Shown here: positions 58,690-64,000 of the stretch, one piece after another
How the letters are laid out: each line of letters opens with the position of its first letter
How positions within the stretch are numbered: position 1 is the stretch's first letter
From: JAJZVS01 sp963708095
GTDB lineage: Bacteria; Pseudomonadota; Alphaproteobacteria; Acetobacterales; Acetobacteraceae
Direction of reading: 5' to 3'
Assembly (NCBI GenBank): GCA_963708095.1
Contig: OY970182.1
Coordinates: 4,464,001 to 4,528,000 of the forward strand
DNA length: 64,000 nucleotides
Notes under the pieces: model-generated
What the model saw: the letters and a program-made list of their open reading frames with translations, nothing else
Told to the model about the DNA's origin: nothing
The model's database searches: none
Program-made: the position numbers and the translations under genes

Positions 58690-60150
58690 CTATCCCTCTC
58701 CCTGCGAGCGCTCGAACGCGTCCACCCCGTCGAACCGCTGCAGCTTTTCCGTGTGCATCCAGCGATAGCGCGCCCCGATCCGGGCCAGCAGGTCGGTGAT
58801 CTCGGCCGTGCCGTTGCCGCCCGTCGGCGCTTTCAGCACGAACCGGCACGCGAAATGATCGACCAGGAACGTATATCCCCCGGTCGGCGGATAGACCTGC
58901 ACGCCGCGATTGGAGATGCCGGCGAGACGGAACGCGCTGTCCGCGCACAGCGCCTCCAGCGCCTGGCCGAGCGCAGGGGCGGCGGTGTCGGTCTCCAGGA
59001 ACACGTCGAGCCCGACCAGCTCGCGCGTCGCCGGCTCGGTATGCGCCGTGGCGTCCGGCCACGGCTTCAGGCTGAGCGTGGAATAGGCGCGCGAGGCGGC
59101 GTTCGACGAGCGGCCCAGATTGACGATCACCTGATCCGTGAAGGCCGCGGTGCCGACCCCGTGGCCGCGCGGCGACAGATCGCCCGTCAGGTTGCGGCCC
59201 TCGGCCAGGGTGATGAACAGCGCCTGCTCGATCGTTTCGGCCACTGCGAAGGCGCCGATATGCCGCAACAGCATCACCGCGGCGGACAGGAGCGCGGTCG
59301 GATTGGCGAGCCCCTTGCCGGCGATCTGCGGCGCCGAGCCGTGTACCGCCTCGAACATCGCAACCCGGTCGCCGAGATTGGCCGACGGCGCGATGCCGAG
59401 GCCGCCCACCAGCCCGGCGGCGAGATCGGAGATGATGTCCCCGTTCATGTTCGACGTGACGATCACGTCGAACCGCTCGGGTGCCAGCACGAGCTGGTGC
59501 GCGCAATTGTCGATGATGATGTGGTCCTGCGCGATGCCGGCATATTCGGGGCCGACGCGCTCGAACACGCGCTTCATCATGCCTTCGGTGAGCTTCATGA
59601 TGTTGGCCTTGGTGGCGCAGGTGACCGCCTTGCGCCCTTCGGCCACGGCCACGCCGAAGGCGGCGCGGATGATGCGCTCGCAGCCCGGCGCGGTCATCAG
59701 CTTGAGGCACTGCGCCACGTCCGGCGTCTGCATGTGCTCGATGCCGGCGTACACGTCTTCGACGTTCTCGCGCACGATCACAAGGTCGATGCCGCGCCCG
59801 GTGAACGGGGTGCGGATGCCGGGCAGCTCGCGCACCGGGCGAATGTTGGCATACAGCTCGAAATGCTTGCGCAGGGTGACATTGGCGGATTTCTCGCCGA
59901 ACCCCACGGGCGTTTCGAGCGGACCTTTGAGCGCGATGCCGTTGGCGGCGATGCTGTCGAGCGTCTCGCGCGGCGCGCCGGTCGCGATGCCCTTGCGGAA
60001 GGCGCCCGCGCCGGCTTCGGCGGTCTCGAACGCGACGGGGGCGCCGGCGGCTTCCAGGATGCGCTGGGTGGCGTGCATCACCTCGGGGCCGATGCCGTCG
60101 CCCGGAATGGCGGTGATGGTGCGTTTGCCCTGGGAAGCCGCTGCGTTCAT
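58690..60150 (-). CDS. icd: Isocitrate dehydrogenase, long alphaproteobacterial/Thermus type
   Basis: 486-residue isocitrate/isopropylmalate-family dehydrogenase: ITAIPGDGIGPEVMHATQRIL, LKGPLETPVGFGEKSANVTLRKHFELYANIRPV (substrate-binding Ser/Asn/Arg), IDNCAHQLVL, VTSNMNGDIISDLAAGLVGGLGIAPSANLGD and FEAVHGSAPQIAGKGLANP. About 150 residues follow the core (ending DAFERSQGEG), the extended C-terminus seen in Rickettsiales, some Rhodospirillales and Thermus. A CCGATCA/TGATCGG dyad (60153-60176) surrounds the GAGGA ribosome site and might modulate translation. TCA cycle enzyme. Confidence 0.95.
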   Translation of the reverse strand: MNAAASQGKRTITAIPGDGIGPEVMHATQRILEAAGAPVAFETAEAGAGAFRKGIATGAPRETLDSIAANGIALKGPLETPVGFGEKSANVTLRKHFELYANIRPVRELPGIRTPFTGRGIDLVIVRENVEDVYAGIEHMQTPDVAQCLKLMTAPGCERIIRAAFGVAVAEGRKAVTCATKANIMKLTEGMMKRVFERVGPEYAGIAQDHIIIDNCAHQLVLAPERFDVIVTSNMNGDIISDLAAGLVGGLGIAPSANLGDRVAMFEAVHGSAPQIAGKGLANPTALLSAAVMLLRHIGAFAVAETIEQALFITLAEGRNLTGDLSPRGHGVGTAAFTDQVIVNLGRSSNAASRAYSTLSLKPWPDATAHTEPATRELVGLDVFLETDTAAPALGQALEALCADSAFRLAGISNRGVQVYPPTGGYTFLVDHFACRFVLKAPTGGNGTAEITDLLARIGARYRWMHTEKLQRFDGVDAFERSQGEG

Positions 60151-60389
60151 CGCCGATCATCCTCTGCCGTGATCGGGCGCGGTGTACGCGATCGGTCCGA
60201 CGGGCGCTACGGCGATTCAGGCACGTGGGCTGCTGTGGCCGGGCAGGTGCCCCGCGTCGTCGGCAGCCCTCGCCTGGCGCGGCGCCGCGGTCGGTCGCTC
60301 TGCGGCTTGTGGGACGCGGGCATTTGCGGGGCGGGCGCCCGGCCGCGCGATATCGTTACGTCATCGTGCAGACGGTGCGCCCGCCCGCG

Positions 60390-61673
60390 TTATCCATTCC
60401 GGCCGCCGTAGCGTCGCACCCGCAGCCGCGCCTGTTCCCCATGGGCCGCGAAATTCTCGATGTCGCACAGCCGGGCGCAAACCTCGCCGATCATCGCCGT
60501 AGCCTCGGGAGAGACCTGCTGGTAGGTCACCGTCTTGAGGAACTTCCCCACCCACAGCCCGCCCGTATAGCGCGCGGCGCGCTTGGTGGGCAGCGTGTGG
60601 TTGGTGCCGATCACCTTGTCCCCATACGCCACATTGGTCTCCGGCCCGAGGAACAGCGCGCCGTAGTTGCGCATCCGTTCCAGGAACCAGCGCGGCTCGC
60701 GCGTCAGCACCTGCACGTGCTCGGATGCGATGCGGTCGGCTTCGGCCAGCAGCTCCTCGTCGGTGTCGCACAGGATCACCTGGCCGTAGTCGCTCCAGGC
60801 CTGGCCGGCGACGGCCGCGGTGGGCAGGTGCGTCAGCTGGCGGGCGATCTCGGCCTCGATCTGCCCCGCGATGCGCGCCGAGCTGGTCAGCAGGATGGCC
60901 GGCGAGGTGGGGCCGTGTTCGGCCTGGCCGAGCAGGTCGGTCGCGCACATCTCCGCATCCGTGCTGTCGTCGGCGACGATGAGCGTCTCGGTGGGCCCGG
61001 CGAGCAGGTCGATCCCCACCCTCCCGAACAACTGTCGTTTCGCCTCCGCGACGTACGCATTGCCCGGCCCGACCAGCATGTCCACCGGCGCGATCGACCC
61101 GGTGCCGAGCGCCATCGCCGCCACCGCCTGCACGCCGCCGAGCAGGTAGATCTCGTCCGCGCCCCCCATCGCCATCGCCGCCACCGTCGCGGCGGGGGCG
61201 ATCCCGTTCAGCGGCGGCGTGGCCGCGATCACCCGCTTCACGCCGGCCACCTTGGCGGTCAGCACCGACATGTGCGCGGAGGCCACCATGGGATAGCGGC
61301 CGCCGGGCACGTAGCAGCCCACCGAGGCGACCGGGATGTTCTTGTGGCCGAGCCGCACGCCGGGCAGGGTTTCCACCTCGATGTCCTGCAGCGCCGCGCG
61401 CTGCGCTTCGGCGAAGCGGCGCACCTGCGCCTGGGCGAAGCGGATGTCCTCGATCGTCTGCGCCGGCAGGGAGGCGATCAGCGCTTCGATCTGCTCCTGC
61501 GACAGGCGGAAATCCTTCGGTTCCCAATGATCGAGGCGCGCCGAGTATTCGCGCACCGCCGCGTCGCCGCGCGCGGCGATGTCGTCCAGCATCCGTTCGA
61601 CCGTTTCGCGCACGGTGCGGTCGGCAGCGAATTTCTCGGCGTCCGACAGGCCGGGTTTCAACACGCGGATCAT
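60390..61673 (-). CDS. Histidinol dehydrogenase family protein, probably catabolic
   Basis: 427-residue zinc dehydrogenase of the HisD family. VGCYVPGGRYPMVASAHMSV, the zinc ligands in LLGQAEHGPTSPAILL and the catalytic ASEHVQVLT, then TNHTLPT and a C-terminal FAAHGEQARLRVRR. No other his gene is near. The operon with an SDR and AtuA-type genes fits the catabolic HisD subgroup that includes sulfopropanediol dehydrogenase (HpsN), which oxidises a secondary alcohol to a carboxylate. Biosynthetic HisD is the alternative. Last gene of its operon; the 239 bases downstream to icd show only a short dyad. Confidence 0.9.
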   Translation of the reverse strand: MIRVLKPGLSDAEKFAADRTVRETVERMLDDIAARGDAAVREYSARLDHWEPKDFRLSQEQIEALIASLPAQTIEDIRFAQAQVRRFAEAQRAALQDIEVETLPGVRLGHKNIPVASVGCYVPGGRYPMVASAHMSVLTAKVAGVKRVIAATPPLNGIAPAATVAAMAMGGADEIYLLGGVQAVAAMALGTGSIAPVDMLVGPGNAYVAEAKRQLFGRVGIDLLAGPTETLIVADDSTDAEMCATDLLGQAEHGPTSPAILLTSSARIAGQIEAEIARQLTHLPTAAVAGQAWSDYGQVILCDTDEELLAEADRIASEHVQVLTREPRWFLERMRNYGALFLGPETNVAYGDKVIGTNHTLPTKRAARYTGGLWVGKFLKTVTYQQVSPEATAMIGEVCARLCDIENFAAHGEQARLRVRRYGGRNG

Positions 61674-61685
61674 GCGGGGTCTCCC

Positions 61686-62450
61686 CTATTCGGCGGTCCA
61701 GCCGCCATCGACGACAAGGGCGGTGCCGGTCACCATCGCAGAGGCGTCGGAGGCGAGGAAGACCACCGCCCCCATCAGATCCTCCACCTGCGCCAGCCGC
61801 CCGAGCTTGATCCGCCGCAGGGTGTCGTCGCGGAACGCGGGATCGGCGAAGAACGGGCGGGTGAGGGGGGTCTCGGTGAACGTGGGGCCGATCGTGTTCA
61901 CCCTGATCCCGTGCGGCGCAAGGTCGATCGCCATCGCCTTCGCAAGCCCCTCCAGCGCATGTTTCGACGCGCAATAGACGGTGCGCCGCGCCCCACCGAC
62001 ATGGCCCATCTGCGAGGAGATGTGGATGATCGACCCACGCACGCCGCCGTCCACCATTCGCCGCGCCGCGGCCTGCGCCACGAAGAACGCGGCGCGCACG
62101 TTCAACCCCATGATGGTGTCGTAATCATCGCCGGTCACGTCCAGGAACGGGCGCGGCCGGTTGGTGCCGGCGTTGTTCACGACCACGTCGAACGGCGCGG
62201 CGGCGCCGAGCGCGGCGGCAACCGCCGCCTGGTCGGTGACGTCCAGCACCAGCGCCTCGGCCGCACAACCGCCGGCGCGCAGCTCCGTTGCCGCGGCGTC
62301 GATCTCGGCGCCGGTGCGCGCGGCCAGCACCACCTCCGCGCCCGCTTCCGCCAGCGCGGCGGCGGCGGCGAGCCCGATCCCCCGCCCGGCGCCGGTCACC
62401 AGCGCGCGTCGCCCGTCGAGGCGGAACGACGGCGTGCGCGGCAGGCTCAT
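61686..62450 (-). CDS. Short-chain dehydrogenase/reductase
   Basis: 254-residue classical SDR: cofactor motif ALVTGAGRGIGLAAAAALAEAG, VVNNAGTNRPRPF, the catalytic Ser in IIHISSQMGHVGG, YCASK, and the C-terminal FLASDASAMVTGTALVVDGGWTAE. AARTG after beta-2 leaves NAD versus NADP open. It overlaps the AtuA C-terminal-like gene by 4 bases and is followed after 12 bases by the HisD-family gene; the two dehydrogenases likely oxidise the same hydroxy compound in succession. Confidence 0.93.
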   Translation of the reverse strand: MSLPRTPSFRLDGRRALVTGAGRGIGLAAAAALAEAGAEVVLAARTGAEIDAAATELRAGGCAAEALVLDVTDQAAVAAALGAAAPFDVVVNNAGTNRPRPFLDVTGDDYDTIMGLNVRAAFFVAQAAARRMVDGGVRGSIIHISSQMGHVGGARRTVYCASKHALEGLAKAMAIDLAPHGIRVNTIGPTFTETPLTRPFFADPAFRDDTLRRIKLGRLAQVEDLMGAVVFLASDASAMVTGTALVVDGGWTAE

Positions 62451-62779
62451 GGCGCGGGATCGGTCGGTGCCTGCGGGTCGGGCAGCTCCATCTCCAGCAG
62501 CGACGAACTCAGGCTCTTGCCATGCGCGTCCAACGCCAGCGACCTTGTCACGCCGCCGCCCAGCGCCGCGTGCAGCACGAAGTTCAGCGCCCCGAGCCCT
62601 GGCAGCTCGTAGCGCTCCACCTTGCCGTGCACCGTGCCGGCGAAATGCGCCGCGACGCGCTCGGCGGTGACGTGCTCGGCAAGATAGGCGAAGTCGCCCG
62701 GGTCGTAGGCGATCACCGAGATCGAGGAGATGTCGCCCTTGTCGCCCGTGCGGGCGTGGGCCAGCGCGCGCAGCCGCAT
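62447..62779 (-). CDS. AtuA C-terminal-domain-like small protein
   Basis: 110-residue protein beginning MRLRALAHARTGDKGDISSISVIAYDP, the conserved opening of the small partner of AtuA-like (DUF1446) proteins, with FAGTVHGKVERYELPGLGALNFVLHAALGGGVTRSL and a LELPDP-type end. It overlaps the AtuA-like gene by one base and the SDR by four. In some bacteria the two AtuA parts are fused; here they are split. Function unestablished. Confidence 0.88.
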   Translation of the reverse strand: MRLRALAHARTGDKGDISSISVIAYDPGDFAYLAEHVTAERVAAHFAGTVHGKVERYELPGLGALNFVLHAALGGGVTRSLALDAHGKSLSSSLLEMELPDPQAPTDPAP

Positions 62780-64000
62780 CACGCCACCTGATAGGAAACG
62801 GCGGCGGTCGCGGCGTTCTCGGGCACCAGGGTGGACACCACGCCCAGCACCTCGCGCGCCGATTTCCACGCTCCGCCGCCGCCGGCCGGACCGTTGGTGT
62901 AGAGAGTCTCGACCTCGTTGCCGATCCGCAGCGCTTCGGCCAGGCTGTCGGTGCGGCCGATGACCCGCAGGCGCACTTCGGCCGGCTCGGGGGCGGGGAT
63001 CGGGCCGCGATGCAGCGCATCGACGCCGATCAGGTCGCAGCGCAGCTCGCTCGTTTGCACCCCGGTCAGGCGCAGCCGCTCGCGCACGATCTCGATCGCG
63101 AGCCGCCCGCGCGCCAGGGCGCCGGCGCCGGCGTAGGAGATCTGGCCCTCGCCCACGAAACTGTCGCGATAGCCGATCGACACCTTCAGCATTCCCGTGC
63201 GCGGCGCGCCGGCTCCGCCCGTCACCCGTACCCGGTCCGCCCCGTCCGCTTCCAGCCGCACGGCAGAGAAATCCGCGACCACGTCCGGCTGGTAGTAGCG
63301 CGCCGGGTCGTGCAGTTCGTACAGCAGTTGTTCCTTGCAGCTCTGCACGGACACCGCGCCGCCCGAGCCTGCGACCTTGGTGATCACCGCGTCCCCGTCC
63401 GCCCGCACCTCGGCCAGCGGGAAACCCAGCCGCGCCAGGTCCGCCACGTCCTTGTAGCCGGGATCGGCGAAATACCCGCCGGTGATCTGGCCGGCGCATT
63501 CCAGCAGGTGGCCGACGACGGTGGCACGTCCCAGCGCGCCCCAGTCGTCCATCCGCCAGCCGAATTCGTGCACCAGCGGGGCCATGAACAGCGCCGGGTC
63601 GGCGACCCGGCCGGTGATCACCACGTCCGCATCCGCCGCCAGCGCGCGCACGATCGGCGCCACGCCGAGATAGGCGTTGGCGGAGACGATCCGCCCGTCG
63701 AGCGAGGCGGTGGTTTCTTCAGGCCGTTCCATCAGCGGATGCGGCGCCGCGGCGATACGGGCCAGCACGTCGTCGCCGGTGACGGCGGCGACCTTGATCC
63801 CCGGCAGGCCAAGCTTGCGGGCGATGCGCGCCACCTCGGCGGCGGCGGCATGCGGGTTGGCCGCGCCCATGTTGGTGATGATGCGGATGCCGCGCGCCAC
63901 GCAGGCCGCCAGCACCGCCTCCATCCGTGCGCCGAGCAGCGGATCGTAGCCTGCTTCCGGGTCCGCGAGCTTCGCCTGCTGGGCCAGCGCGATGGTGCGC
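62779..64000 (-). CDS. AtuA-like DUF1446 family protein (5' end cut by window)
   Basis: The frame is open to the window edge, so the first Met at 63924 is internal: before it the translation reads ALAQQAKLADPEAGYDPLL. GIRIITNMGAANPHAAAAEVARIARKLG, VITGRVADPALFMAPLVHEFGW, VGHLLECAGQITGGYFADPGYKDV and SIGYRDSFVGEGQISYAG are strongly conserved in DUF1446/AtuA proteins of acyclic terpene and related carboxylate catabolism. The biochemical role is not known. First visible gene of the edge operon. Confidence 0.9.
   Translation of the reverse strand, partial: RTIALAQQAKLADPEAGYDPLLGARMEAVLAACVARGIRIITNMGAANPHAAAAEVARIARKLGLPGIKVAAVTGDDVLARIAAAPHPLMERPEETTASLDGRIVSANAYLGVAPIVRALAADADVVITGRVADPALFMAPLVHEFGWRMDDWGALGRATVVGHLLECAGQITGGYFADPGYKDVADLARLGFPLAEVRADGDAVITKVAGSGGAVSVQSCKEQLLYELHDPARYYQPDVVADFSAVRLEADGADRVRVTGGAGAPRTGMLKVSIGYRDSFVGEGQISYAGAGALARGRLAIEIVRERLRLTGVQTSELRCDLIGVDALHRGPIPAPEPAEVRLRVIGRTDSLAEALRIGNEVETLYTNGPAGGGGAWKSAREVLGVVSTLVPENAATAAVSYQVA

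Noticed and set aside
60390..61673. Biosynthetic histidinol dehydrogenase in a his operon
   Set aside because: No other his gene is present and the partners are catabolic; kept only as an alternative.
60225..62612. 795-residue plus-strand open frame
   Set aside because: Antisense to the HisD-family and SDR genes, whose family motifs are unambiguous.
1..64000. tRNA and rRNA genes
   Set aside because: No cloverleaf with a GGTTCGAAT-type T-arm outside coding regions and no rRNA-like stretch was found; one GTTCGAACCC near 7495 lies inside the lyase gene.

Overview
The window is high-GC (about 70 percent by eye), gene-dense DNA with alphaproteobacterial character. The marker is dusB-ntrB-ntrC-ntrY-ntrX in the order typical of Alphaproteobacteria. 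The long NAD(P)-isocitrate dehydrogenase with a C-terminal extension, the DUF2336 protein, gshB and the GC content fit Rhodospirillales, most likely Acetobacteraceae; that placement is inference. No rRNA, tRNA, CRISPR array, transposase or phage gene was seen.

Left part (1-16141). The end of a glycolate oxidase operon (glcE, a small membrane protein, glcF) converges on an eight-gene minus-strand operon running from 14960 to 2780: three MmgE/PrpD paralogues, an MFS carrier, a TcuA-like tricarballylate dehydrogenase, a PrpB/isocitrate-lyase-family lyase, an aconitase and a second MFS carrier. Spacing is mostly zero to a few bases. It reads as an uptake and breakdown route for a tricarboxylic acid feeding succinate plus glyoxylate or pyruvate into central metabolism. 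A CapA-family gene is divergent from it.

16493-22346 holds an APH-fold phosphotransferase, an enolase paralogue with two changed active-site residues, a D-2-hydroxyacid dehydrogenase, a DUF1537 acid-sugar kinase and a PdxA2-like dehydrogenase. This is a candidate undescribed phospho-sugar-acid pathway.

22512-26850 is a compact ECF sigma-factor regulon. Three promoters with the same GGAATAA-N14-CGTCT pattern read into the sigma/anti-sigma operon, a 41-residue secreted protein, and a periplasmic protein followed by cytochrome b and a molybdopterin oxidoreductase. Then come a third MFS carrier, gshB, the ntr operon, a DUF2336 protein, gamma-glutamyltransferase with a PPC-domain partner, Smr, small membrane/secreted proteins, pgl with a HAD phosphatase, a CoA transferase, a cobalamin riboswitch with btuB, a keto-acid hydratase family protein, a repeat-rich secreted protein, a Do-like protease and an Lrp regulator.

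The right part carries manB and galU (sugar-nucleotide supply), a membrane J-protein, enoyl-CoA hydratase, CoA transferase, an LLM-class oxidoreductase, icd, and at the edge a minus-strand operon of a HisD-family dehydrogenase, an SDR and a split AtuA-type pair, cut by the window end.

Two dispersed repeat families stand out. One is a roughly 300-bp nested palindrome (19875-20176, 32064-32357) with shorter relatives; its two copies differ by paired, compensating changes. The other is a 128-bp triple-hairpin element with imperfect terminal inverted repeats in three copies (24769, 41571, 51803).
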